NCBI RefSeq assembly: GCF_009857745.1
Contig: NZ_WWEN01000002.1
Coordinates: 744,001-808,000 of the forward strand
Direction: 5' to 3'
From: Thalassovita mangrovi
GTDB lineage: Bacteria > Pseudomonadota > Alphaproteobacteria > Rhodobacterales > Rhodobacteraceae
Length of the DNA stretch: 64,000 bases
Shown here: positions 35,945 to 43,560 of the stretch, in pieces
How the letters are laid out: the number at the start of each line of letters is the position of its first letter
Position numbering within the stretch: the stretch's first letter is position 1
The notes under the pieces: model-generated
What the model was told of the DNA's origin: nothing
The model's database searches: none
Seen by the model: the letters and a program-made list of their open reading frames with translations, nothing else
Program-made: the position numbers and the translations under genes

Positions 35945-36506
35945 TTTCGTTCGAGGTACCGACCCGCCCATCGGGCGCGAAATCCAGCCCCTCGATCGGC
36001 CAGCGCAGCCCGGCCGAACGCCCGGTGACGGCGGCCATCGGGAACAGCGACACCAGGGTGCCCACCGGCAGATCCAGCCGCAATTCGGGTGGCGCAACGA
36101 AGCTGATCAGCTCCGGCCCCAGCAGGATGCAGCGCCGCTCGGGGCGACGCACCATCGCGTTGAACGCCGCCATCTGGTGATCGATCCGGCTGCCGTTGAA
36201 CCCCGCGCCCAGCACCAGCGGCGCCTCGATATGGCGCAGGCATTTGTCGAAATCGGTGCTTTCCTGTTCGGCGATGGGATGCAGCCGATCATCCGGGATC
36301 GCTGCCCGCGCGGCCTCCGACAAGCTGTCGAAATCGCCGATCACCGCCACCGGGTCCAACCCCAGTTTCAACGCCACGTCTGCGCCGCCATCGGCGCAGA
36401 CCACTTCGGGCGCCAGGGCCAGCGCCGCCTCGATCGCCTGGCTCGGCACGGTTCCTGCACCGATCAGCGTCACCGGGGAGTCGGAAAAAACAATCGCATC
36501 ATTCAT
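35820..36506 (-). CDS. Thiamine diphosphokinase
   Basis: The 228-residue enzyme transfers pyrophosphate from ATP to thiamine to make ThDP. Family features are VTLIGAGTVPSQAIEAAL, the conserved CADGGADVALKLGLDPVAVIGDFDSL (Mg-ATP site), QESTDFDKCLRHI, and GFNGSRIDHQMAAFNAM. The ATG at 36506 fits the family; a GTG at 36551 would add 15 residues. Its 3' end overlaps the convergent EamA gene by 125 bases, but all family motifs are upstream of the overlap. Confidence 0.93.
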   Translation of the reverse strand: MNDAIVFSDSPVTLIGAGTVPSQAIEAALALAPEVVCADGGADVALKLGLDPVAVIGDFDSLSEAARAAIPDDRLHPIAEQESTDFDKCLRHIEAPLVLGAGFNGSRIDHQMAAFNAMVRRPERRCILLGPELISFVAPPELRLDLPVGTLVSLFPMAAVTGRSAGLRWPIEGLDFAPDGRVGTSNEISGPLHLWFDAPAMLMMLPLTELEPAARALSQAPAWPARAG

Positions 36507-36643
36507 GGCGGGATTACTGCCCGGTTTGGAAACAGACCACAATATGGTCACAAAATGATACGCTTAAAAACGCAGATTCGTTCGGCTTTCGGCGGGATAC
36601 GGATGGTAGTCAGTTAGGCCAGAGGCAAAAAAAGGCGAGTTCA

Positions 36644-38692
36644 ATGGTTTCGAACAGCAAGGTTCTTACGGTTTCCTACGGCACTTTTTCGTGCACCCTG
36701 GAAGGATTCGACGATTCCTTCGATACGATGAAGGCGATCGCCGAATATTTCCGCGACCTGGCGGCGGATGACCGCTATTTCGGGGCCGAACCGCCGACCC
36801 CCGACGCCGAAATGCTGGCCCGCATTGCCGAACGCGAAATCGAACGCCGGGTGCAGGCGCGCGAGGAACGGGGCGCCATCGTGCTGACCGCCGCGGCCAG
36901 CACCACCGCCGCTGCCGAACCTGTCGCCGAACCGGAAGCCGCCGAAGCCGTCGAAACCGCGGCTGAACCGGTCGCCGCCGAACCTGCCGCTGCGCCCGAA
37001 CCGGTTGCCGAAGAAGTTCAGGCCGAAGAAACTGTTGCCGAAGTCGAAGAAGAAATCGAAGAACCGGAGGCCCCCGTTGCCGAGGCCCCCGTCGAGATCG
37101 TTTCGGAACCGGAAACCACCGAGGTCGAGACCGAGGAACCGGTCGCCGAAGACCTGCCTGCCGCAATTGCCGAACCCGTCACTGAAGCGGAAATCGAAAC
37201 GCCGGAGATCGAAACCCCGGCGGCACCGGCCCCCGACGCTGCTGTCAGTCTGCTCGATGACAGCAGCGTCGCGGCCAAGCTCGAACGCATCCGCGCCGTG
37301 GTGTCGCGCGGCAAACCGGCGGACGAAAAGACCTATTACACCGAGGACGAACACGCCGAGGAATACGCCGAGGATTTCCTGGCCGAGACCGTCGACCAGA
37401 TCGAAGAGGTGATCGAAGCCGACGACCAGGCCGAACTGGAGGCCGAGGAGGCGCAGGAAGAAGACTTCTCCTCGATCATCGCGGCGGTGCAGAAATCCAG
37501 GGCGGAACCGGCGCCGGAACTGCCGGAAGAAGCTGAGTACGAGGCGGAAGAAGAAGCGGAACTGGAAGCCGAAGCCGAAGCCGAAGCCGAAGCCGAAGCC
37601 GAAGCCGAAGCCGAAGCCGAAGCCGAAGCCGAAGCCGAAGCCGAAGCCGAAGCCGAAGCCGAAGAAGCCATCCTCGCGGCCGAGGAAGAGGTCAAGCCCG
37701 CAGCCGAACCGGTGCGCCCGGTCCGTCCGGTGCGCGTGCTGAAGATGAAGCGCGCCGATTTCGAAGCGGCGCTGGAAACCGGTCAGCTGGAAGAGGAACA
37801 GGAACCCGAATCCTCGCTCAGCCCGGAGGACGAGGCCGACCTGCTGCGCGAACTGGCAGAGGTCGAAGCCGAATTCGCCGTCGGCCCGGAAGCGGAAGAA
37901 GACGCCGACGAGGTCCGCTCGATCTTCGCCGAAGCCGAAGAAGACGAAGAGGACGAAGAAGAACAGCCGGAACCCGCCCGCGCCCAGATGGAAGAACCGG
38001 ACCTGTCGCGGCTGATGGCCAAGACGCAGTCGGAAATGGACAGCCCCGAAGGCGCCAACCGCCGCAAGGCGATCGCCCATCTGCGCGCCGCCGTCGCAGC
38101 GACCCGCGCCGAAACCGAAGCGGGCGGCGGGTTGAAGCAGGGCGACGACAGCGCCGACGCGTTCCGCGACGATCTCAACAGCGTGGTGCGTCCGCATCAC
38201 CCGGTCCGGTCCAAGGACAGCGCGCCGCGCCCCGAACCGGCCCGCCCGGCGCCGCTGAAGCTGGTGGCGTCGCAGCGGATCGATACGGTGACCGAAAAGG
38301 CCACCGAAGCCGCCCCGGCGCGCGCCGTGATGCCGGTAACCCCCCGCCGGGTGCGGCTGAACCGCGACACCGACCGGGCGCCGATGCAGGACAACGCGGG
38401 CCAGTACGGCAGCTTCCCCGAATTCGCCGAAGCGAAGGGCGCCGAAACCCTGTCCGACCTGCTGGAAGCGGCGGCGGCCTATCTGTCCTATGTCGAAGGC
38501 CACGACCAGTTCTCGCGGCCGCAGTTGATGAACAAGGCGCGCCAGGTCGAGGATCTGAGCTTCAGCCGCGAAGACGGGCTGCGCTCCTTTGGGCAGCTGC
38601 TGCGCGAGGGCAAGATCGAAAAGCTGCAGGGCGGCCGTTTTACGGTGTCCGAACAGATCGGGTTCAAGCCCGAAAGCCGCGCCGCCGGCTGA
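36644..38692 (+). CDS. Large acidic low-complexity protein with (Glu-Ala)16 tract
   Basis: The 682-residue protein has a short ordered N-terminus (residues 1-80: SKVLTVSYGTFSCTLEGF, DTMKAIAEYFRDLAADDRYF), about 450 residues dominated by Glu, Ala, Pro and Val, including (EA)16 at residues about 308-339, a second ordered segment around NRRKAIAHLRAAVAATRAE, and a folded-looking C-terminus (ETLSDLLEAAAAYLSYVEGHDQFSRPQLMNKA, then RSFGQLLREGKIEKLQGGRFTVSEQ). No signal peptide or membrane segment. I recall similar unnamed proteins in Rhodobacteraceae but no function. The acidic centre should be unfolded or helical and could be a spacer or scaffold. It is divergent from thiamine diphosphokinase and ends at a hairpin. 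Confidence 0.85.
   Translation: MVSNSKVLTVSYGTFSCTLEGFDDSFDTMKAIAEYFRDLAADDRYFGAEPPTPDAEMLARIAEREIERRVQAREERGAIVLTAAASTTAAAEPVAEPEAAEAVETAAEPVAAEPAAAPEPVAEEVQAEETVAEVEEEIEEPEAPVAEAPVEIVSEPETTEVETEEPVAEDLPAAIAEPVTEAEIETPEIETPAAPAPDAAVSLLDDSSVAAKLERIRAVVSRGKPADEKTYYTEDEHAEEYAEDFLAETVDQIEEVIEADDQAELEAEEAQEEDFSSIIAAVQKSRAEPAPELPEEAEYEAEEEAELEAEAEAEAEAEAEAEAEAEAEAEAEAEAEAEAEEAILAAEEEVKPAAEPVRPVRPVRVLKMKRADFEAALETGQLEEEQEPESSLSPEDEADLLRELAEVEAEFAVGPEAEEDADEVRSIFAEAEEDEEDEEEQPEPARAQMEEPDLSRLMAKTQSEMDSPEGANRRKAIAHLRAAVAATRAETEAGGGLKQGDDSADAFRDDLNSVVRPHHPVRSKDSAPRPEPARPAPLKLVASQRIDTVTEKATEAAPARAVMPVTPRRVRLNRDTDRAPMQDNAGQYGSFPEFAEAKGAETLSDLLEAAAAYLSYVEGHDQFSRPQLMNKARQVEDLSFSREDGLRSFGQLLREGKIEKLQGGRFTVSEQIGFKPESRAAG
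37565..37660 (+). repeat. Perfect hexanucleotide tandem repeat (GAAGCC)16
   Basis: Sixteen uninterrupted copies of GAAGCC encode (Glu-Ala)16 in frame. Because the unit is six bases, copy-number change by slippage would lengthen or shorten the tract without a frameshift. No base substitution is seen among the copies, which suggests recent expansion or ongoing turnover. Confidence 0.97.
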
Positions 38693-38716
38693 TCTCTGCC
38701 GCGATCGCCTTGATAT

Positions 38717-38750
38717 GGCCTGCCCCGGTTCAACCGCGGGCGGGCCTTTT
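38717..38750 (+). terminator. Intrinsic terminator after the acidic low-complexity gene
   Basis: GGCCTGCCC pairs with GGGCGGGCC (one G-T pair) around a second short GGTT/ACC stem, followed by TTTT. It lies between convergent genes. Confidence 0.7.
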
Positions 38751-38765
38751 CATTTCAGGCTGAAA

Positions 38766-39464
38766 TCAGACCGCGCCGCCGTCCAGCCAGGCCGGGATAT
38801 GCCCGATATCGGGCAGCACCGCATCGGCCAGCGGCGCCAGCTCCGCCTCGGGCGCCAACCCGGTCAGAACCCCCAGCGTACGCATCCCCGCCCGGCGCCC
38901 GGCCAGCAGGTCATGGGTGCTGTCGCCCACCATCACCACGCTTTCCGGCGCCAGCCCGGCATGGCGCGCGAAGGCCAGCAACGGGTCCGGCGCCGGTTTG
39001 GCGCCGAAGCCGCTGTCGAATCCGGCGATGAAATCCAACTTGTCCTCGACCCCGGCCTGCGACAGGTGCGCCCGCGCCGAATGTTCGGAATCGTTGGTCA
39101 TCACCCCCAGGGCCAGGCCGCGCTGCGCCAGCCCGTCCAGGAACGGCGGCAGCGGCACCGCCGGGGCCAGCGGCGCAACCGCGGCGCTTTCCATCAGCAC
39201 GATTTCCAGCTCGGCCACGCTGCGCCCCGGCAGCACGGTGGCGATGCATTCGGCGGCTTCGCGGTTGGTGCCTGCGATGACCGGGCTGTGCGGCAGGAAT
39301 TGCTTTGCCGCCAGATCGAAGGCGATACTGTCGGCGATCCGGCCCGCCAGCGCGTCGTCGCCAGCCGACAGATCGGCGATCAGATCGGCCGACCAGACAT
39401 CCCAGGTGGCCCGGAAATCGAACAGCGTGCCGTCCTTGTCGAACAAGATACCTTCGATCGTCAT
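38766..39464 (-). CDS. HAD-superfamily hydrolase, phosphoglycolate phosphatase-like
   Basis: The 232-residue protein has motif I DKDGTLFDF (nucleophile Asp), motif II in GVMTNDSEH, motif III Lys in FGAKPAPDPLL, and motif IV VVMVGDSTHDLLAGRRAG, all in order. The cap between motifs I and II is helical, as in the Gph/PGMB group. The ATG at 39464 gives MTIEGILFDKDGT; another ATG four codons upstream is possible. The physiological substrate is unknown. Confidence 0.9.
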   Translation of the reverse strand: MTIEGILFDKDGTLFDFRATWDVWSADLIADLSAGDDALAGRIADSIAFDLAAKQFLPHSPVIAGTNREAAECIATVLPGRSVAELEIVLMESAAVAPLAPAVPLPPFLDGLAQRGLALGVMTNDSEHSARAHLSQAGVEDKLDFIAGFDSGFGAKPAPDPLLAFARHAGLAPESVVMVGDSTHDLLAGRRAGMRTLGVLTGLAPEAELAPLADAVLPDIGHIPAWLDGGAV

Positions 39465-39571
39465 ACCGCCATCCATCCCGGTTCCGTCGCGGCCAAACTG
39501 ACCCGGCGGGGCATGAATGACAAGCCCGGCTTTGCTTGACTTTCAGCCCCTGTTCTGGCGGGATTCCGGTC

Positions 39572-40027
39572 ATGGAAGAGGATACAGCATATCGCCTGCA
39601 TCAATCGCTCGGCTATCATCTATCTGTCGCCGCCCGTCAGCAGGAACGGCGGCTGGACGAGGCGCTGAGACGGCTGGGCCTCACCCGTATCAGCTGGTGC
39701 ATCCTACTGGCAGCGGGCAATGAGGGCTTGAACCAACCCTCTGAAATCGCTGAATTTGTCGGGATCGACCGGACTGCCACATCGCGCGCGCTGCGGGGAA
39801 TGGAAGCCGACGGGTTGCTGAAACGCGCCAGCGGCACCGAAGACCGCCGCACCCGGCGCGTGGTGCTGACCCCCAAGGGCCGCGACCTGATCGCGAAGGG
39901 CAGCGTCCATGCCCGCGAAAATGCGGCGCATATGTCGCAGGTGCTGAGCGGGGAGGAAGAAGCGGAACTGAAGCGGCTGCTGGCCAAGCTGCACGCCGCC
40001 GGTGGCGGCCCCCTGCCCGGGCTCTGA
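39572..40027 (+). CDS. MarR-family transcriptional regulator
   Basis: The 151-residue protein has the winged-helix DNA-binding core (PSEIAEFVGIDRTATSRALRGMEADGLLKR, then the wing EDRRTRRVVLTPKGRDL) flanked by dimerisation helices. The ATG at 39572 (MEEDTAYRLHQSLGYHLSV) is typical. It is divergent from the HAD gene and convergent with DUF3572, so a target cannot be deduced. It could control itself or the HAD gene. Confidence 0.92.
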   Translation: MEEDTAYRLHQSLGYHLSVAARQQERRLDEALRRLGLTRISWCILLAAGNEGLNQPSEIAEFVGIDRTATSRALRGMEADGLLKRASGTEDRRTRRVVLTPKGRDLIAKGSVHARENAAHMSQVLSGEEEAELKRLLAKLHAAGGGPLPGL

Positions 40028-40046
40028 TCGCCGCCTCAACCCGTGC

Positions 40047-40325
40047 TCAGGTCCAATGGGGCTGCTGGCCGCCCGGCAGCGCCGCACGCGCCCGCATCAG
40101 GCTATCATAGGGCAGGTTCAGCGCCTCGCAGCAGGCGACGATCCAGGCGTCGTCCATCAGCAGGAAATCCAGTACCGATCCCAGGAAATCCGGATCGGCC
40201 GCATTGGCCTTCAGGTCATCGACGGACACCCCCGTCGCCCCCATGAAAACCGGCAACAGATCGTCATTTGCGGCAAGCCAGGCCAGCGCCTGCAGGCCGG
40301 TCGTTTCGGCGGCACTCTCGTTCAA
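40047..40325 (-). CDS. DUF3572 family protein, TTG start
   Basis: The 92-residue alpha-helical protein has the DUF3572 pattern (LQALAWLAANDDLLPVFMGATG, FLGSVLDFLLMDDAWIVACCEAL). No ATG or GTG is available upstream because TGA lies two codons before TTG (40325), and the next Met would cut off the conserved N-terminus, so TTG is the probable start. It is divergent from the GGDEF regulator gene, as I recall for other alphaproteobacteria. Function unknown. Confidence 0.85.
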   Translation of the reverse strand: MNESAAETTGLQALAWLAANDDLLPVFMGATGVSVDDLKANAADPDFLGSVLDFLLMDDAWIVACCEALNLPYDSLMRARAALPGGQQPHWT

Positions 40326-40368
40326 GGGTCACTTTTTCCGTTATTATAACTAAACTGGAAACGATTTC

Positions 40369-40377
40369 TTAACCATT
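40369..40377. promoter_or_regulatory. CtrA half-site-like TTAACCATT
   Basis: TTAACCATT in the AT-rich divergent region between DUF3572 and the GGDEF gene resembles the CtrA half-site known in Rhodobacterales. A full TTAA-N7-TTAA box is not present. Neighbouring genes (a PleD-like cyclase) are plausible CtrA targets, but this is inference from one short match. Confidence 0.35.
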
Positions 40378-40516
40378 CTCACGGCAAAACTAAAGATGAT
40401 AATAAGCAGACTTTAGGCAGCCATTACAACCGTTTGGCGATGTGACAGCCCCCTAAAGGTCTTGAAAGCGGTAACCCACTGCTCCGCGAACGAGTGGTCC
40501 CTGAAGACAGCCAGAT

Positions 40517-41914
40517 ATGCCAAGCAAGATCTTGATAGCAGATGGAATGGCAATTGACAGAGCCGTTATGCGTCTCAAGCTGGCATCGGCCTATTACGAC
40601 GTGGTCCAGGCCAGCAGCGGCGGCGAAGCGCTTGCGATTCTCGACCGCGAAGACCCTGACCTGGTGATGGTGAGCGGGCCGCTTCCCGACATGTCCTGCG
40701 AAAGCTTCTGCAAGGTGATCCGGGCCACGGAAACCGGCCGGGACCGGCCGCTGCTGCTGATGCTGCCCCGCGCCGACCGGCCGACGCTGATTTCCGCCCT
40801 GCGCTGCGGCGCCGATCAGGTGCTGCCCGCAACCGTCAGCGATCAGTTGCTGTTTTCCCAGCTGCGCGCGCTGATCCGCGGCCAATACAGCAGCGAACAG
40901 GCGTTCCTGCGCGACAATTCCAGCCCCGCCTTCGGCTTCGGCGAACCGACGGCGCCGTTCCTGTCCGGGCTGAAGATCGCGATCGTCGCCGACGACCGCA
41001 GCCTTGCCCGGCGCTGGCAAAGCGACCTGCACCTGCCCGATCAGTTCCGGCTCAGCAACCACACCCCGCGCAGCCTGATCCGCGACATCGAAACCCAGGG
41101 CAACCCCGACATCCTGATGGTCGGCGTCGACGGCCAGACCCCCGATTGCGGCCTGTCGCTGCTGGCGGGGTTCTGCGCCAATACCCGCAAGCGGCGCAGC
41201 ATGGTGCTGGCGGTGATCACCAATGGCGACGACGCGCTAGCAGCCGAGGCGCTGGACCTTGGTGCGAATGACGTGCTGGTGAACGGGTTCAGCGCCGCCG
41301 AAGCCGAGGAAACCATGCTGCGGCTGACCCGGCTGGCGCGGCGCAAACACCTGGCCGACAGCCTGCACAGCACGCTCAGGAAGGGGCTGCGCGACGCGAT
41401 GATCGACCCGCTGACCGGGCTGTATAACCGGCGCTACGCCTTCCCCTACCTGCAGAAAATGATTGAAGAGGCCGCCACCGGCGCCGCGCCGCTGGCCGTG
41501 ATGGTGGCGGATCTCGACCACTTCAAGCGGATCAACGACCAGCACGGCCATGTGGCGGGGGATGACATCCTGCGCCGCGTGACCAACCGGATGTCGGCCT
41601 GCCTGCCCGCCGGCGCGCTGCTGGCGCGGTTGGGGGGCGAAGAATTCCTGATCGCGATCCCGTCGATGTCGGACAGCGAGGCGCGGCTGACCGCGCGCAG
41701 GCTGTGCGATGCGATCGGCGACGTTCCGTTCACCCTGCCCGGGGCGGCTGCGCCGATCCCGGTCACGATCAGTATCGGCCTATCATTGGGCGGCGGTGTG
41801 AACGCGCAGCGGCCAGCCAACGCACAGCAGCTTATGGAACAGGCCGACCGGGCGCTGTATCGCGCCAAGTCGGATGGCCGCAATCAGGTGATGTTCAGTC
41901 GTCCTGCCGCATGA
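40517..41914 (+). CDS. PleD-like diguanylate cyclase with degenerate receiver
   Basis: The 465-residue protein has the PleD order REC - REC-like - GGDEF. REC1 (residues about 4-120) starts KILIADGMAIDRAV and has Ser53 in LVMVSGPLPD where the phosphorylated Asp normally sits; one of the acidic pair is also missing (IADG for VVDD). REC2 (about 150-285) also lacks a clear phosphorylation site (DILMVGVDGQTPD keeps an Asp nearby). The GGDEF domain (about 290-465) keeps DPLTGLYNRRY, DLDHFKRINDQHGH and GGEEF (373-377), so it should make c-di-GMP. The inhibitory RxxD before GGEEF is absent (LPAGA). Activity is likely not controlled by phosphorylation at the usual place. Confidence 0.9.
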   Translation: MPSKILIADGMAIDRAVMRLKLASAYYDVVQASSGGEALAILDREDPDLVMVSGPLPDMSCESFCKVIRATETGRDRPLLLMLPRADRPTLISALRCGADQVLPATVSDQLLFSQLRALIRGQYSSEQAFLRDNSSPAFGFGEPTAPFLSGLKIAIVADDRSLARRWQSDLHLPDQFRLSNHTPRSLIRDIETQGNPDILMVGVDGQTPDCGLSLLAGFCANTRKRRSMVLAVITNGDDALAAEALDLGANDVLVNGFSAAEAEETMLRLTRLARRKHLADSLHSTLRKGLRDAMIDPLTGLYNRRYAFPYLQKMIEEAATGAAPLAVMVADLDHFKRINDQHGHVAGDDILRRVTNRMSACLPAGALLARLGGEEFLIAIPSMSDSEARLTARRLCDAIGDVPFTLPGAAAPIPVTISIGLSLGGGVNAQRPANAQQLMEQADRALYRAKSDGRNQVMFSRPAA

Positions 41915-42485
41915 AATTCCGGTCATGCCCATGGTCCGCCCCGTAGCCGGGGATCTTGCCGCGCGGCAGGCGGCCATGTTCGCCGCCATGCCCGTCATGG
42001 AACCGCTTCTGCAGCGCCTGTTCCAGCCGGTCGGCATAGGCGGCACGGTCACCGTCGCTCATCTCGCTCAGGTGCTGCAACAGCAGCTTATGGCCAAGCT
42101 CGGCGCGTTTCTGGCCGAATTCCAGCTGCCTACGCAGGATCGCGGAGGCGGCATCGGCATCGAAGGGCTGCGCCCGCAGCGTCGCGACCATCGCATCGAA
42201 ATCGGCGTTCATATCGCTGCGCGACGGCAGGTCTTCGCGATGCTGGCGGAACATGTCCCGCCCGATCTGGCGCCGTTCCTCGGGCGTCAGCGCGTAGGTA
42301 TAGACCCCGGCGACCTGATCGCCGCGCACCGGCGGCCCGTCCTTGGCCGGGCCGAAGCGCAGCACGGCGCCGGCCACCACGCCCAGAACCGCCAGGTTCA
42401 GCGCCAGCGACACGAAAAGCACGATCCGCAGCCACAGCCGCGGCGATCCATTCTTGACCGGTTTTTCCATTTCCGTTTCGCCCAT
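41895..42485 (-). CDS. Spy/CpxP-like periplasmic protein (metal-resistance family)
   Basis: The 196-residue protein has an N-terminal membrane anchor (LWLRIVLFVSLALNLAVLGV, residues about 18-42) and a helical periplasmic part with an LTPEERRQIGRDMFRQ motif like the LTxxQ repeats of Spy/CpxP and Metal_resist proteins. The C-terminus is His/Asp/Gly-rich (HDGHGGEHGRL, GADHGHDRN), a probable metal-binding tail. It follows the anti-sigma gene by four bases and should be part of the ECF operon. Its 3' end overlaps the convergent GGDEF gene by 20 bases. Confidence 0.85.
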   Translation of the reverse strand: MGETEMEKPVKNGSPRLWLRIVLFVSLALNLAVLGVVAGAVLRFGPAKDGPPVRGDQVAGVYTYALTPEERRQIGRDMFRQHREDLPSRSDMNADFDAMVATLRAQPFDADAASAILRRQLEFGQKRAELGHKLLLQHLSEMSDGDRAAYADRLEQALQKRFHDGHGGEHGRLPRGKIPGYGADHGHDRNFMRQDD

Positions 42486-42489
42486 TGCC

Positions 42490-42867
42490 TCAGCCTTCCG
42501 CCATATCATCGAACTGGAACCCCGGCATCAGGTCCACCAGATAGGTATCCGCGCCGCTGTTGAGATAGGCCTCGGCCGTCGTCGACACCGCCGCGGGCGG
42601 GTTCACCCCGATCCACAGCCCGGTCACGCTTGCCGTGGCCAGCCCGGCCACCGCCGGCCAGCCGCCGATCGCCGAAAGCAGCTGGCGCAACAAGCCCCGC
42701 GCGGCGCGCTGCGGCCTTGCCTGCGGGGCGGCCTGCGCCGCCAGCCGTTGCTGTTCGGCCAGGGCGTTGTCCAGCACCCGCTGCATCAGGTCCGGGGACG
42801 GGTCCGCCGCCTGCCGCCGCGCCGCATCGAAAAAGACGTCCAGATTGTCCAGATCCCGCTCAGTCAT
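42490..42867 (-). CDS. Putative anti-sigma factor
   Basis: The 125-residue protein has a short cytoplasmic N-terminus (MTERDLDNLDVFFDAARRQ), Ala/Arg-rich linker, one membrane helix (WPAVAGLATASVTGLWIGV, about residues 74-95) and a short periplasmic end. This shape, and the eight-base overlap of its start with the end of the ECF sigma gene, indicate a membrane anti-sigma factor. No zinc-binding ZAS motif (HxxxCxxC) is visible. Confidence 0.8.
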   Translation of the reverse strand: MTERDLDNLDVFFDAARRQAADPSPDLMQRVLDNALAEQQRLAAQAAPQARPQRAARGLLRQLLSAIGGWPAVAGLATASVTGLWIGVNPPAAVSTTAEAYLNSGADTYLVDLMPGFQFDDMAEG

Positions 42868-43444
42868 CGGAATACCCCAGTTCATCGCGCCGTCCCTTCA
42901 GAAGGGCGGACAGCGCCCGTTTCCCACGCGCGGTCAGACTTTCGACCGCTTCGGTGCTGATTTCCATCGCTTCGGCAATCTCGGGATTGCCCAGGCCTTC
43001 GATATGGCGCAGCACCACCGCCTGTCGCTGCCGCTCGGGCAGATCGTCGAGAGCGGCGTATAATGCCTTTATACGCGCCGCGTCCTGAATTCCGTCGGCG
43101 GCGCTGGCTTTATCGTCTTCGGGTTCGGGAATCGCGTCGATCCCGATGCTGCGCTGACGGCGCAGCCGGTCGGTGCACAGGTTCGCGACCACGCGATAGA
43201 GCCAAGTGGTGACCTTGGCCTCGCCCTGGCGCCAGTCCGGCGCGATCTTCCACAACCGCATCATCGCTTCCTGCGCGACATCTTCGGCCTCGGCCCGGTT
43301 GTTCAGCATCCGCATCGCCTGCGCGAATGCGCGCGGCGTCAGCCGCAGGTTCAGCGACCGGGCTGCATCCGCATCCCCGTTTGCGAACAGGACGAGCAAA
43401 GCCTCGTCATCAACATCGCTGAGTGCATCAAGGGCCATGTTCAT
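42860..43444 (-). CDS. ECF-type RNA polymerase sigma factor
   Basis: The 194-residue sigma-70 family protein has region 2 (NRAEAEDVAQEAMMRLWKIAP, TWLYRVVANLCTDRLRRQRS) and region 4 (LPERQRQAVVLRHIEGLGNPEIAEAMEISTEAVESLTARGKRAL pattern). No regions 1 or 3. ATG at 43444, with another two codons in. It lies downstream of the EF-hand gene on the same strand and overlaps the anti-sigma gene. Confidence 0.95.
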   Translation of the reverse strand: MNMALDALSDVDDEALLVLFANGDADAARSLNLRLTPRAFAQAMRMLNNRAEAEDVAQEAMMRLWKIAPDWRQGEAKVTTWLYRVVANLCTDRLRRQRSIGIDAIPEPEDDKASAADGIQDAARIKALYAALDDLPERQRQAVVLRHIEGLGNPEIAEAMEISTEAVESLTARGKRALSALLKGRRDELGYSDD

Positions 43445-43477
43445 CGTCCCGCAGCCGTATCGTTTTCCCCTGTTCCA

Positions 43478-43493
43478 GGCAATTCAAATTGCC
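43478..43493. promoter_or_regulatory. 16-base palindrome upstream of the ECF sigma gene
   Basis: GGCAATT-CA-AATTGCC is a perfect inverted repeat with 7-base arms, 34 bases upstream of the sigma start. Position fits an operator or the core promoter region. It could also be a short hairpin in the leader RNA. Confidence 0.4.
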
Positions 43494-43499
43494 GAAAAC

Positions 43500-43528
43500 A
43501 GGCAGGGTCGGGAACAGTGACCCTGCCT
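43500..43528 (-). terminator. Hairpin between the EF-hand and ECF sigma genes
   Basis: A perfect 10-bp stem (43500-43509 with 43519-43528) with a 9-base loop is followed on the minus strand by TGTTTTC. It could terminate or attenuate read-through from the EF-hand gene into the sigma operon. Confidence 0.6.
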
Positions 43529-43560
43529 GCCAACAGTTTACTCGTTACGAACCCCTGGGA

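Noticed and set aside
37565-37660. Possible CRISPR or satellite array
   Set aside because: The unit is six bases without spacers and lies in frame within a coding region.
36641-38503. 620-codon minus-strand frame with long FGFGFG repeats
   Set aside because: It is the complement of the Glu/Ala repeat protein. GAAGCC read backwards gives Phe-Gly, so the repeat is an artefact.
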